From NCBI GenBank assembly GCA_034387635.1, contig JAOANU010000026.1, positions 62,001 through 126,000 of the forward strand: a stretch of 64,000 bases of DNA. The letters are read 5' to 3'. The notes beneath the pieces were generated by a model. It made no database searches. It worked only from the letters and a program-made list of their open reading frames with translations, and was not told where the DNA came from. This document shows positions 48,585 to 60,318 of the stretch, piece by piece; position 1 is the first letter of the stretch; each line of letters begins with the position of its first letter. This DNA is from Rhodosporidiobolus odoratus. Its lineage: Eukaryota > Basidiomycota > Microbotryomycetes > Sporidiobolales > Sporidiobolaceae. The translations under genes were made by a program, and so were the position numbers.

Positions 48585-50012
48585 ATGGACAGCACGAGCT
48601 ACCTCATTACCGGTACGACGTTCCCCTTCAAGCCAATTCTTTTCTGGGGACTGACTCCGCGGTCCGGTGCACAGGCGCCTCCCGCTCTCTAGGCCTAGGC
48701 TACACGAAGCAGCTTCTCGCTAGCTCATCAAACGTCAAGGTGATCGCCACCGCCCGCAACCCGGACAAAGCCGATGCGTTACAAGCCCTTGCGACTGCGA
48801 AGGAAAACGAGGGCAGGGTTTATCTGCTAAAGATGGATGTGGAGGACGCTGAGGGAGTCAAGGCCCGTCCTTGTTCACTTTGTTTTCGGGTGCTGAGATA
48901 CGGGCGGGAACTGACTTGTCTCGAGGGCTGGGTAGGCTGCGGCGCAGGAACTCGAGGAAAGTGGCTTTCTGGGTGAAACCGGTGGGTTGGACGTTTTGGT
49001 TAATAATGCTGGTGTATGTGAGCATCGACCAGTAGCGCCTACTTCAGTGTGCGCCCTCGTTCCCCTTCTCCCTCTCAATCCTCAGAGCGAGGCTGATTCG
49101 ACAAGTACTGTGGCAGAACGAAAGAACAAATCCTTGACAACCTAGGTCCAAACCTCTTTGGCGTCCTCAATGTCACTCAGGCCTTCCTTCCTTTGTTGAG
49201 GAAGGGCCAGGGGAAGAAGATCATCAGTGTCAGCAGTGTTTGCGGGAGCATTGGTGGGCCTTATGGTGAGCACGATATGAACACCGCTTGTAAGCCTTGA
49301 GCCTTCCCTTCTCCTAAGGGTATGCAATCAGCCGGGGCGTACTAATTCGCCTGCAACTCCCCAGACTGTATCTCAAAGGTCGCGTTGAATATGTACATGA
49401 GGAAAATCTCGAGGGAGTTGGACTCGGTTGGTTTTTCCTTCCTTTGCCTGTTGCCAGCCCTTCTTCTGCTCTGCGCCGCCTCTCTTCGTCAGAACCCGTC
49501 GCTATATTGCGTCTACCATAATTGTGGGCTGACTAGCTAGTTGCCGACAGGAGGGCTTCGCCGTCGTGGTTTTCCGTTCGTCTTTTCATCAGCCTTCCTT
49601 ATTCGCCCCAGCCACCCAAGCCAGCGCGTTCTCGCTAACGCTCCTGAACTCCTCACACCCCGCCCTGGACTCGTAGACCCTGGCTATGTCCGTGAGTTGC
49701 TCACCCCCTCTCTACACTGCTCTTCCGGCTAGGTCCATCTCTCCAATACCGTCACAATGGGACTGACCCTGCTCTTTCTTTTCGCTACAGAGACCGACAT
49801 GAATGCTGGTAAAGGCAACATCACCATTGAAGAAGCGACCAAAGCTGCGTATGCTACCTTTCCTCGCTTTTTTCCCTCTTTTCTTTTCCGTCTGGTTTGT
49901 GCTGATCGCAATTGAGTTTCATGTCGGCAGAACCGAGAAAGTCTTTCTCAAGGTGACTCAGAAGGACAACGGTACCTATACGAGCTATAGTGGTGAGGCT
50001 ATGCCGTGGTAG
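48585..50012 (+). CDS. Short-chain dehydrogenase/reductase
   Basis: NAD(P)-dependent oxidoreductase of the SDR family. Starts MDSTSYLITG, and after an intron GASRSLGLGYTKQLL completes the TGxxxGxG cofactor motif. Then come VKVIATARNPDKADAL, VYLLKMDVEDAEG, and LDVLVNNAG. The substrate-side part is NLFGVLNVTQAFLPLL with KKIISVSSVCGSIGGPY. The catalytic YxxxK is YCISK; its Tyr codon is made by splicing (T|AC) if the donor is the GTAAGC near 49290. With the earlier GTGAGC donor, the Tyr would be lost, so the later site is preferred. The tail reads GLVDPGYVQTDMNAGKGN and ends YTSYSGEAMPW. This closely resembles the sniffer/C-factor group of SDRs. The exon around 49600-49690 is the least certain. 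Confidence 0.85.
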
Positions 50013-50382
50013 TGAGATGGCGTTTTCTCGCGTGTGATCCCACACGGAGGTGCCGCCGAGGCTGACGACCCTTGTAGGTAGATTTGATGTCCGTATCAGA
50101 GTCAGTGCAAGCCAGGTCACTGGGCCGGCGGGGTTGCTGCCTTCATCGTCAATTCGTCCTTTTTCCGGACCTTCCTAGAAAGCGGAAGACCCGAAAGATC
50201 ACGGCAAGAAGCACACTCCTGGATGTGGCGCGCGCTCTCAGTGGTTTTGGCCAGCTCTCGTTGACCGTCCCTGAACCACTTCTTTCGGTCGCAGGCGGAA
50301 TTGGGTTCTCGGGAATGTTGAACCATCTTCTCTCTCTCTCCACTTCACCTCGATCTTCTCGTGAACACTCCGCACGCCCGGC

Positions 50383-53299
50383 ATGGCGTCTTTGGGTCAT
50401 CTTCAAAGCCCCGATATGTGTCGCGGCACTTCCGCCGCCGCATGCACCGACTTCTCTGCGTCCCGCCTTCAACGCCCTCAAACTCCGTCTCGCCCACCTC
50501 AAGTCTCCATACTACGTAACGAAGCAGCCCTGTTCTCCCTCAAGCGTCCACAACTCCAGCTGCTGTGCAAGGAACACGGTTTGCGAGGTGGAGGCAAGGT
50601 TCGCTACAACTGTCGCTCGTTTCGGCGATGTCACTTTGCTGAAACGCTTTTGTCTTTGCAGAACGTAGAGCTCATACAGCGATTGCAGGACTATGGGAAT
50701 GAATTGCTCGACCAGCCGACGGGAGGAGATGACTCGATGATGCTGGCGGACGAATCGAATGCTTCTTGGGCGGTACTGAAGGAGGATGTGGTACCTGCGC
50801 AGGAAGAGCTAGCTGAGTTTGGAGTACAAGGTACTATCCCACCGTCGCCCTACCTCTGCAAGATCTGGGACTGACGCCATTCACAGATCACGCTTCGACG
50901 AGCTCTTCGCGGAGGGCAAAGGCCAGCATGAGCAAATCCTCGTCTTCCGGCTCGATCGCTTCGACTATCCGCTCTGCCGGCACTACAATGCTTCGCCGCC
51001 TTGTCGATCCTGCTGCCTCGACTGCTATGTCCGGCAGCAGCAAAAGCGATTCGCAACTGCAACCCTCGCGTTCTCCACCCGGACCTTCTCCCGCCACCGT
51101 TCCGAGCATCTCCCCCTCCCTCGCCGATGCTTTCTCCCACTCACCGCATCGTCCTTCAGCGCCTACCTCGTCTGACGGTTCTCCATCCGGCGAGTTCGAC
51201 CCATACGAGGAGGAAGGCGGTATTCGCCTCGTCAGCTCCCGGTCAACGGTACATTCCCGTACCTCCGAAGCAGCAGACACGATTGAAGTCGAAAACGATG
51301 CTGCTCCACCGGTCCCGCCTCTTCGTGTCCTTTCTCCAACAGCGTCTTCCTCTGCCACCCAAACGCCCGCCTTCATCTTCGGTTCTCCCATCCAAAACCC
51401 CGCTTCTCCCCCTCCGACCTTCTCGTTCGCAATGCCCGGTTCGCTGTTCGCCTCTACCTCTTTCTCGGTAGCGGAAGCTGAGCAAGGGCCGGTAAAGACA
51501 GCGGCAGAGCTGGTCATGGAAGAGATGAATAGGAGAGCGGCAGAAACCAAGGCGGAGGCGGTTAAGAATGGGACGAGTCTGCTAGGAGACAGTATGACCT
51601 CGTTCCGTGGGGGAAAGAAGGTGGAAAAGAAGGCTAGTCCGAAGAAGGGGACTAAGGAGGCGTTTGATCTGATTCATCAGAGGGCATTCGCAAAGTGCGC
51701 TGCACTTTCTTTCGCTTTTTGCCTGCCCGATTTTCGTGTACTGACGGTCTTTTCGTGTAGGATGGAATCAATCACAAGTCACTACGCCGCCAAACGCCCC
51801 AACCCATATCTTGGCGCTTCCGGCTCTTCCATCAACCCTGGTAGCGGGATGACCCGCTCCTCATCTTCCCGCACACTCAGCTCGGCCAGCGCGACCGAAG
51901 AACGAGCCGCCAAGCGCCTCAAGCCCTCCTCGTCTAGACCCTTCGGCCTCAACCAATCCAACCGGATTCCCGCTTCGACGTCAAGTAAGAAGCTAGTGGA
52001 CGGTCTCCGCGCAGCCGGGTGGTCTGCCGCTCCTACGCCTGCTACTTCCGTCTCTCTTGCTGCTTCAGTGAGAAGTACGGCGGATAAGGCAAAGGGAAAG
52101 GAAAAGGGAGTTAAAGAGGACCTGAAGCCGGATGCGCAGAGGGAAAGGGAGATGAGGAAGAGGCAGTTGGAGATGGCCAAGGCGAGGAGAAAGAGTCAGG
52201 CTGGTGCTGCACTGGCTGGGGTGGGACCGTCAGTCGGAATGGGGATGAGGAGGAAGAGACTATCGTTGAGCGTGGGGCGTGCGTTGCCTTTTCTGTTTGG
52301 CCTCTTAGCATGCGTCGCGAGACAGCTGACCTGACTCTGCGATACGCCCGCCTAGCCAAACCGACTGGCTCTACTGCTTCTCGCTTCCTCAAGTCCACCT
52401 TCAAGAAGCTCGCACCTTCTATCTCTTCTTCTCGCCCTATCCTGGCCGCCTCAAGTTCCACCCTCGCCACCACGAAACCCCTCCCGACCGTTCCTCGTTT
52501 CGCCTCATCTACCGCCTCGACCTCTTCCCGTACCTCCGCCATCCCTGCTACCTCGCGCACCTCTCCCGTCGGCTCGGTCAAGCAGAAGCCCTCCTCGGGT
52601 GTAGGACCGGGATGGAAGAAGTTTGATTTGCAAGAATCGCTCAAGAGGCCGATGAGTTGGAAGATGGGCTCTTCTTCCTCTGGTGCGTCACTCTCTAAGA
52701 CGTCGTCCTCGCTGAGTGGGAAGGCAAAGATGGGCGGGTTGGTCAGCAAATCTTTGGGGAGGGTTGCGAACCCTGGCCTGCTTGGAGCGGTCAAACCTGC
52801 GGGATCGCCACCGTCGCCGGTCAAGGAGGAGCAGACGCTCGCATCTTCTCCGCCCTCTCAAATTCAGATGAAGGAAGAGAAGGAGAAGGAGCGTATCCAC
52901 GACCCGCTAGACGTGGTAGCCAAACTCGCCGCCCTTCCTTCCGCTCCCTCGACCGTCTTCGGCCCTTCAACCTCTTCTAGCTCCACTGCCACCGCCGCAC
53001 CGTTCGGTCAGGTCACCAATACCCTCTCTCCGCCATCTAGCCTCAAGCCCTCTCTGGCGGGGAAGAAACCCCACCCTTCTGCCTCCTCCTCCACTGCCAC
53101 ACCTGGAGCTACGGGCGGCAGAAAAGCAGGAGGGAAGATCACTTCGAGTTCGACGAGGTTGGCGAGAGGGGGAGAGAAGGTTAGGGCTATGAGTCAGGTT
53201 GAGGGTTTGCAGAGTCGTGCGAGGGCGGTCAAGGCCAAGGCTAAGGGTGCGGGTGTCGGCGGGGCGCAGGGGAAGACAGGGCCGGGGAGGCAGATGTGA
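50383..53299 (+). CDS. SAP-domain nuclear protein
   Basis: Starts MASLGHLQSPDMCRG. A SAP domain, a small helix-turn-helix DNA-binding motif, is at about residues 45-90: EAALFSLKRPQLQLLCKEHG, LRGGGK, then after an intron NVELIQRLQDYGNELL. The rest is mostly disordered, rich in Ser, Pro and Thr, with basic stretches: MLRRLVDPAASTA, ERAAKRLKPSSSRPFGLNQ and a Lys/Arg-rich helix (REREMRKRQLEMAKARRK). A Ser/Thr/Lys tail runs to TGPGRQM. Exons join in phase at the intron ending just before DHASTSSSRRAKAS. SAP proteins bind scaffold-attached AT-rich DNA or act in mRNA export and chromatin. The exact orthologue is not clear. Confidence 0.75.
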
Positions 53300-53672
53300 G
53301 CGGAGATCGGAGACGTTCAAGTCGTGGAGGAGTGAGATGGGACGGTAGCGGGTACAGATTCTTTTCGACTTTCTTCGTTCTTCCACTTTTTCCTCTTTTG
53401 TTTTTGCCCGCACACCGATACTACGCTTTCACCTCACCGTGCTGTGCACATCTATATTGTTGTAGATAGTTCAGCAGATGCAAGGGACTCTTGACTTGGC
53501 GTAGGTTGACTGGATTACAACAGGGAAAGACAGGGGAAAACGGCAATGCTAATAAGGTTAGGAAGCTCATGATAGGGTGTGATGCTGAATGATAGGAAGA
53601 AGATGTGGGTATGGCGTGTCTGGGTGAAGTGGAATGGATATCCGGCAAGGCAAGGCAAATCGCCTGTCGCGC

Positions 53673-54966
53673 TCAATAGCCCCCTCCCGACCCATGCGAA
53701 TTCTGACTCAACCGCCTCATATACCCCGTCGAGTTCAACGATGCCGTCTTATGCTGAAAGCTCTTCGCATCAATCATATTTCCCGCCCATTCTGCCACCG
53801 CAACCGCACCGCCTGTGTTCATCAGATTTGTGGGTGCGATGAGGATTTTAATGTCATTGTCGTATTCAAGGAGAGCTTCTTGCACGTCTTCGAGGTTGTC
53901 TGAGGGAGGTTGAGGCGGGTCAGTGCCGCACTGAGGGTGGACGGGGCGAGGGAGAAAGATGAAACGGACAATATGAAGAGCAGATCAAGATCTCAACTGC
54001 AGGAATGGCTGCTCGCAGGACTACAAGAGCATCCATCATATCTGTGACCTGTCACATCGAATTGGAGAAAGGGGCGTGCCGAGCAAAGTAGAATCAGCAC
54101 GGGTATGCGAGGAAAAGCTGCGAGCTGGTCCGACTGCGAATGCACGTAAAGACGTGACGTACGGCTCCCACGCATCGACACCGTCCATCTACGTTCAGCT
54201 GGTTCGCGAGGTCCCATGTTCGCTGATGCCTACATGCAGCGCCACAAGAAACGAGAAAACTGGTCAGCCCCCTCACCACCGTTTCTTCATTCGAAAGACG
54301 TACCAATGTCCCAGCATCACCGCAGTTGGCCTCGCCTCTTCTGTCCCATTCGTCCCTAGCCTGGCTGTACTCGTCTTGCTCCCACTCAACGGTTCTGGAG
54401 CCGCATCCGCTGGTGACTTTCCGTTCGTGGTCACTTCGGGTGGTGGTGGTGCCTCATCTAAACGACCGGATGCAAAGGGCGCCGCAAAGGTTACTGGTGA
54501 GCGTTCGGGTGAGGCGGAGCCGAGGGATGCCATCGCTTCAGGTCTTCGAAGGGAGGAAAGGCGGACAGGGAGGCGGACTGGGGAAGGTGGCTCTGGCGTG
54601 TCGATTGGTATTGCTGGTCTACTCTGACGGGTTCTGGGCGTGCGTGCAGATCTGCGTCGAGTTCGTAGAGTCCAGGCGGCAGCACGAGTCGAAGCAAAAG
54701 CGTAAAGAGTGTCAAAAAGCTTGCAAGCAACAGAATGAACAGCGCCGAAGTTCTGGGAGCGACAGCGACAGAGTCTGGGCAAGCGGGGGGAGGAGGTCTT
54801 CCGAGGGGTGACCGCAAGGCGATGGGCGTGGTCGAGGTCGAGGCAAGGCCATGGAAGAGGTTCACTTGCCAGTATAGGGAAGCGGACAGTCGGGAGTTGG
54901 TGGTCGGACCTCCGTGAGTGATCCGCATAGGTCTCCGGTGCGACCATAAGCGGTGCCGGAGGGCAT
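53673..54966 (-). CDS. Unrecognised protein with a coherent exon chain
   Basis: Four exons join in phase on the minus strand. They give a Ser/Pro-rich part (MASLGSASPERSPVTFAA, from 54533), then ARPTAVMLGHW with the Trp codon split by an intron, HQRTWDLANQLNVDGRCRC, VTDMMDALVVLRAAIPAVEI, LICSSYYNLEDVQEALLEYD, and NDIKILIAPTNLMNTGGAVA, to SQNSHGSGGGY and TGA 53673-53675. I do not recognise the family. The gene may begin earlier, at MPSGTAYGRTGDLCG (54966), which would add a hydrophobic segment (ALFILLLASFLTLFTLLLRL) in another frame joined by an unseen intron. The conserved-looking core (VTDMMDALVVL to MNTGGAVA) looks folded and is worth a profile search. Confidence 0.6.
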
Positions 54967-55571
54967 CGCAAACGGTAGAAAAGTGGAATCGAGGAGGCGA
55001 AAAGGTGAAAAGCAAAAGAGCCGTCGCGAGAAGTTATGATTGCTCACAGCGTCTACTGACAGTCAGGCGGCGCCATAGGCCACGGTTCAAACGTTTCAGT
55101 CTGACACATATGCGCCAGCAGATCGTGAGAAAGGAATGCAGCCAGAAAGAGAAAAAAAGCCCTTGAATAACGCTTTCAGCTCGACAATCAGCAGCTGTGA
55201 ACGAGCTGAGTGTGCTAGGCATGACGTGCGACGTTCAGCTCCAGTGCAGGGCTTGAAAATCAGAGATGAGATGATGGCACAGTTTTGCACCAGTTCCTCG
55301 TCAGATACAGCTAGACGAGTACAACGCAGACCTTGATCATGCAGAAGGATCGTTAACGAATGATCGACAAGAAGGCGGGTAGGAATGGGAAGCGAAGACG
55401 ACAAGACGATGTGAGGAGAAGAGTCTGCTGTATTGTACAGTTTTTAAGGCTGCAATCCTGCCAGTAGCGCCAAAGCCGAGTCAGCACGGGTCAGCAGTAA
55501 GCCCTACAGCGGAAATAGGCTCACGAGAAAGAGTCGACGTACCCACCCCACTCAAACCGTTGCAACCCCTC
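54967..55571. other. Intergenic stretch, AGCTG-rich
   Basis: No gene supported. Composition changes to AGCTG/CAGCTG-rich words at about 55170-55320, similar to the blocks at 31.8 kb and 59.2 kb. Confidence 0.4.
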
Positions 55572-58418
55572 CTACTCCCGCCTCTTCCCACCCATTTCCT
55601 CCTTCACACCCTGCGATCCGCTCAGCCCCAGTCCTGCAGATCCACTAAGCGCTGCAGCAGCCGCGACCGCTGCAACAGCTTCACCAATGGTCCCTGTCCC
55701 ATTCCCTGAGCCTAAATGCGGGTTTTCCTCCACCCGCTGCTTCTTGTGCACCGGTCCGCCTTCCCTCGCGGGCTCCGCAAGCGAGGGAGGTACGAGACCG
55801 TTCGACGGTCCGACGGGAGAGGTAGAAGACGAAGACAAGTCGGGCGGCGGAAGGGTCGCAGGAACGGAAGCGAGGTTGGCAGCTGGAAGGGTGAGACCAG
55901 GAGGGAGGGGAAGAGGAAGCAGGTCCTCGAATGGCCGCTTATTACTGTTTGCGGGCGCGGCGTTCGCTGCCGAAGATTGAGTCTGTCGGGTCGCAGAGCC
56001 CGACGGCAAAGGGGGCGGGATCGGGAGGGAGAAGGAAGAAGGAGAAGACGTGGGAGGAATGGGGAGCGGGAGGGGCAGAGTCGCGGTAAAAGGGTTGTTG
56101 CTGCCATGCAGGTACTGCTGTTGTGTTTGTTGAGCTTGCTGAGATTGCTGAGTGTGACGAGCGGCACGCAGAATGGCCATGAAATCGTTGCTGTCGGCCG
56201 GTCCTTGCGATATAGGGATGGAAGGGGCGGCAGAAGGGACCGAATAGGGGAGTGGAAGCGGGTAAGGGTAAGGGCGGTAAACGGGCTGGGGCTGAGGCTG
56301 AGATTGGCCGTACGGCAGGGGCAAGGCGCTGGTCGGGGGATAGGCAGTCGCGTATAAAGGGTGTTGCTGGGGCTGAGAGTGGTATAGAGGGTGTTGTTGG
56401 TTATTGAACGAAGGATGGGCGTACCCGGAGGCATGGAAGGGGGTATAGGGGGTATACAAGGATGAAGGTTGTTGTTGCTGCGGGATAGGCGGGGGGAGGT
56501 AGGAAGGGACTCCTGGCGGAGCGGCGGAGGCGGAAGAAGACGAGGAAGGCCGGCCGTTTGCGTTCGCGGAGCGATTAGAAGGAGGCGGCGGGGGCGGCAG
56601 AGCGGAAGTGAGCGGAACCGGGACAGGGGGGGCCGCAGAGCTTGTCGCAGGCTGGAAGAGCTGGGCCTGCTGCACGGCCGGTGTCGTTCTCGCAGGCCCT
56701 CTTCTCCTCGGCGGTACTTCGGGGCTAGTCTCCGGAGACGCAGGTTTTGCTTTGCTCGGTGAGTCGAGGAGGGAGGCGGCGGAGACGATGGAAAGGTCGG
56801 CTGATGTGTCGCCGTTGTGAGTAGCCGCCGCCGCTCGTGTGCTTGTCCGGGTCTGCCGGCCACTAGCTCGAGTATTCGGGGGCGGATCCTCTGCTTGTCT
56901 GTCCGCTGACTGAGGTCCCGCTTGCCCATTCGCGGACACAGGCCTGAACTCGTCCTCGTCGTCCTCTTCAACCGATTCTCCCTCCGCATCTTCCGAGATG
57001 TAGTTAACCTCATCCTTGCCATCTCGCTCTCCTCCACCCTCAAAATCTTGCTCCCCATCCTTTCGGTCATCCTCCTCATCGTCATCATCATCCTGCGCCC
57101 TGACCTTCCCTTTTCCTTTACCCCTCACCGCTGCACCTTTGCCCTTCGCCCTCTGACCCCTCGTCGCTCGCTTGGCCGCGGGCGAAGTTTTCGGGCCCTT
57201 CACCCCGGCCGCAGGCTTGTTCCGCCACTTGACACCGGGAGTGCTGTTGGCGGAGCAAGTTGGGCAGACCTTGACGAAGCGTGCGACGAGCTCTGTGGAG
57301 GACGAAGTCGTTCACGTAAGGGGTAGGCCGGAAGAGATGGGGAAGTCCGTATAGATCAGCGGCCGGGAAAAGATGAACCGCGAGTGAAAAGGAACGTGAG
57401 AGCATGAAAGAGAACGGAAGAACAGTCAAGGTCAGTCTCGCTCACATGTTGATAGCGATACGGAGCGGTCCAGCTAGAAAGCAATGGCAATGAAGGCAGT
57501 AGCGACCAAGCGCACCTTTCGGAACCCAACTCCATTTCCCCCGAATCTCCTTGAACGTCTTCTCCCTCCCACCATGCTGCACCTTCTCATGCGCCTCAAT
57601 CAGCAGGTCATAGATCTGCTCGCTCGTAGCGACTGGCAACCCATCGTGCACAATCACCACCAGACTCTCGTCAATCGGAGTACCATCCGGGTTGAGCAAT
57701 GCTGCCGGAGTGGCTACCGCCGGACGGCCCGGTCGACGTGCAGCTTTGTTTTTCGCTTTCGTCGAGCCTTTCGGTGGTGGTTTGGTTGAAGTTGCAGCGA
57801 TAGGCACGTCCAGAGGGAGGTCGGGAGAGTCGGAAGGAGAGCCGGAAAGGGCGGCAGAGAGGGAAGTGAGAACTTTGGCAGCCGCAGAGGCAGAAGCGGC
57901 ATTGGTATCGTCGCCTTTCTTCGCCAGGGTGAAGGTAGCACGAGCCCAAAAGCGGTCTTGGGCGGAACGTAGGGTCGTGTCCTGCGGACGAAGAAGGGTT
58001 GTCTTGACAAACGCGTAAAGGCTGTTATCCACTGTGAGGTTCGGCAGCTACAGTAAGCGTCACCATAGCTACACGCAGAGGGAATGTGTGGCGCACCCAG
58101 GGCCTTTCCTCGCTTTTTCTTCTGATCCAGCGAGCCGAGATATTCCTCCCTTTGCGCCTCAAAAGCGCCCAAGCTAGGGTACCCCGGGTGCGTATCCTCT
58201 TCTTCCTCCGCCGCTTCCTCCTCTTCTTCTGCGTCTTGCCCATCGCCGGTTGACTGGGATGTAGAGGCAACGGGTTGGTCGGCAGAAAAGGATGGCGGCG
58301 GAAAAGGCAGATGCCCTTGGCGATTGGAAAGAAGAGGAAGGCCGCTCAGGTCAATGGCGGCGGCGCCATCAGGCAGTGGTGGAGGATTTGGAAGAGCATC
58401 GGTGAGGAAGTCGGACAT
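55572..58418 (-). CDS. Protein with integrase-type H2C2 zinc finger
   Basis: Starts MSDFLTDALPNPPPLPDG; an acceptor-like CTGCAG just upstream suggests a 5' UTR intron. After an acidic patch, the middle holds TLRSAQDRFWARATFTLAKK and a helix, then the finger: EQIYDLLIEAHEKVQHGGRE, KTFKEIRGKWSWVPK, and, after an intron, VARFVKVCPTCS. This is the His-His/Cys-Cys zinc-binding module of retroviral-type integrases, also known as the zf-H2C2 domain that binds histone promoters in Spt10. No integrase catalytic core follows. Instead there is a basic, AT-hook-like stretch (AARRPGRPAVATPAALLNP lies before the finger; KRATRGQRAKGKG after it), an acidic region, and a long Pro/Gln-rich tail of low complexity, ending LGLSGSQGVKEEMGGKRRE. 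It looks like a nuclear regulatory protein built from a domesticated finger. Function is unknown. Confidence 0.72.
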
Positions 58419-60012
58419 GTTGCTCTGCAGAATTGAAAGGGCGTTAGCTCGCGGAGACGGGAGCGGACGCATTAAGCAGGATGTAGACTCACGAGCTGCC
58501 TCAGCTCGTATAGGCTGCTACTGGCGCTGCACTATGGCTTGTCCCAGCTGAATCTGCTCCGTGCCGTGCAGACCCGGGGCTTGTTGGACTGTTGCTCGTC
58601 GAGGCGGGGGTCGCGGAGTTGTCGCTTGCAAACGAACGAGCGGAAGTGAAGCAGGCTATAAGCGATAGCTAAAGGTGTTTTTGCGGCTGTGATGTAGCGC
58701 CAAGTCTATTCGTAGCAAGCTGCAAGCGGGAGAAGGAAGAGATGGCGGGAACGAACCGCGTGGGTGCGATCGTAACATTGTTTTCTTGTAGAATGGACTG
58801 GAGGACGCGTCTAATGAAAGAGTAGGGAGGAGGTACAGCCTGCTATGCAGCGCGATTTCCGTCAACTAGCGGAAGATACTGATTTCGCGTGTTCTTCTTC
58901 TTACTCCTGGCCGGGCTCGTTTCGCGCACGCTTTACCCATGCTGTGTTGCCTGCGACTGCGTTGGCAGCGGTCCCGAGAGGGTCTCGCCTGAAACCACTA
59001 CGCTGGGGCTCGCGGGAAGCAGACATTGTGTGCCTTGGCTTGGGAGAAAAGCAGGAGGCTGAAAATCGACCTTGACATTTGCTCGGCTCCACAGAATGTC
59101 CCTCAGCAGACTATCAGACATTGGACGTCAGCCACCCTGTAAGCGCCGTGCAAAGCCTACCACAATACAGCGAAGGCACCAAGCTTAGTTGAAGCTTAGC
59201 AAAAGCTGGTGCTGTCTATAAAGAAGGGGTCAAAGGTGAAGACAAGAAGGGATAGCATACAGGTGCTGCCCCGCATAATACTGCGTAGCAGCGCTGGGGC
59301 AGGCGAACAGCAGGGTCTGCAAGCGGTAAGTAAGAAAAAAAAAATGCGGTTATTGCTGTAGTATGTTGAGGACCGCCGTGCATGTACGCTCTGGTAATCA
59401 GGCTTTCAGATGCCCCTAGCATGAAGCGGCCTTCATAGGGGCAGATGGCTGGAATACAAGAAGAGCACGTCACGTTCAGCGTGAGCGACACTGCTTCCGG
59501 GATTGCTCACCTTCACACCTAAGCTTGTACCCATCAAGAACCTGCAGTGAGGCCATCATGGCAGATCAGCTGTATTGTCTTGCCGCGCAATGAACTACGC
59601 GCTTCATAGAGCTCACCGGCAAACGACCCGTTAACCTCAAGTTGATCCCCTCACCTCAGAAACTTGGACATTCAGACCAAAAGGTGCAAAGCCAGCAAGG
59701 CCCATGAGCAGCAGATATGAGCAGGGGCGCATCAAGTGCCCTAGTGGCTTTTGGGAGGAATCGGCTGTGCTCCCAGTCGTCAAGTGTCTCCACAACAGTG
59801 CTCTCATGCTTCAGTGTTCTGACATCTCCCCGGCCTGTCTCTGCCTGATTGCCTTAGTTGCCAACCACCAAACCAGCTTCCTACAGCTAGCCAAGACATA
59901 GGCAAGACTACAGAAGAGCCTTTCTTCTCCTCTGCTCTGAAAGGTGAAAGGCGACGCTTTCGTCGACTTCGCTTGCTCGGACGCTGAGAGGTTGAGAGGC
60001 CAATAGGATAGT
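58419..60012. other. Gene-poor region left of the retroelements
   Basis: No coding region supported. It contains AGCT-rich repeat-like sequence and a strong palindrome at 59411-59443. It probably includes old repeat remains and flank of the gypsy LTR. Confidence 0.4.
59411..59443. repeat. Near-perfect palindrome
   Basis: Arms TGCCCCT/AGGGGCA and ATGAAG/CTTCAT enclose CGGC, with two extra bases on one side. It could form a stable hairpin in DNA or RNA. The centre resembles the palindrome at 31897-31913. Confidence 0.6.
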
Positions 60013-60101
60013 CTGGCGTGCAATCTAACTCAGCTGAAGCGTCCTACAGTAATACGAGAAGCAGAACGAACCTGGCGTGCAATCTAACTCAGCTGAAGCG
60101 T
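60013..60101. repeat. 30-bp direct repeat, two copies 59 bp apart
   Basis: Copies at 60013-60042 and 60072-60101, both beginning CTGGCGTGCAATCTAACTCA and continuing GCTGAAGCGT, identical as far as I can read. They lie at the distal end of the gypsy LTR. Confidence 0.75.
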
Positions 60102-60286
60102 GAGAAAGAAGGCAAGCCAGGTCGCCGCGGATCCGCCCAAGTCCTTCCTTCAACCTCGCTTCGATTCCTCCGTTCGGCACCTTTTCCCGACAACTCCCTT
60201 TTCCCACTTAGACAGATTCCCCGCGCTATAGTCCGTAGACCAACGCAACTGCACTGCTAGGCGTGGTAAGGGAGCGATCCCTTACA
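60014..60286 (-). repeat. Ty3/gypsy 3' LTR (end uncertain)
   Basis: The LTR starts TGTAAGG (complement of 60286-60280), just after a polypurine tract (AAAGAAGGGGAGGG) that follows the gypsy stop codon. The first 20 bases contain the hairpin GTAAGGGA-TCCCTTAC. The distal end is not certain: a terminal CA fits at the edge of either 30-bp repeat copy (60014 or 60073). Confidence 0.5.
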
Positions 60287-60318
60287 CCCTCCCCTTCTTT
60301 AACAGCGAGCCCGCTCGC

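Noticed and set aside
49261..49375. SDR lacking its catalytic Tyr
   Set aside because: This arises only if the GTGAGC donor is used. The downstream GTAAGC donor gives a normal YCISK motif, so loss of activity is not supported.
50888..51550. Long minus-strand frame opposite the SAP-domain gene
   Set aside because: It mirrors Ser/Pro-rich coding sequence; such frames are common opposite GC-rich disordered proteins. The plus-strand exon chain explains the region.
55712..57091. Second long minus-strand frame inside the H2C2 gene
   Set aside because: It is a shifted reading of the Pro/Gln-rich tail, Leu/Arg/Pro-heavy, without the finger.
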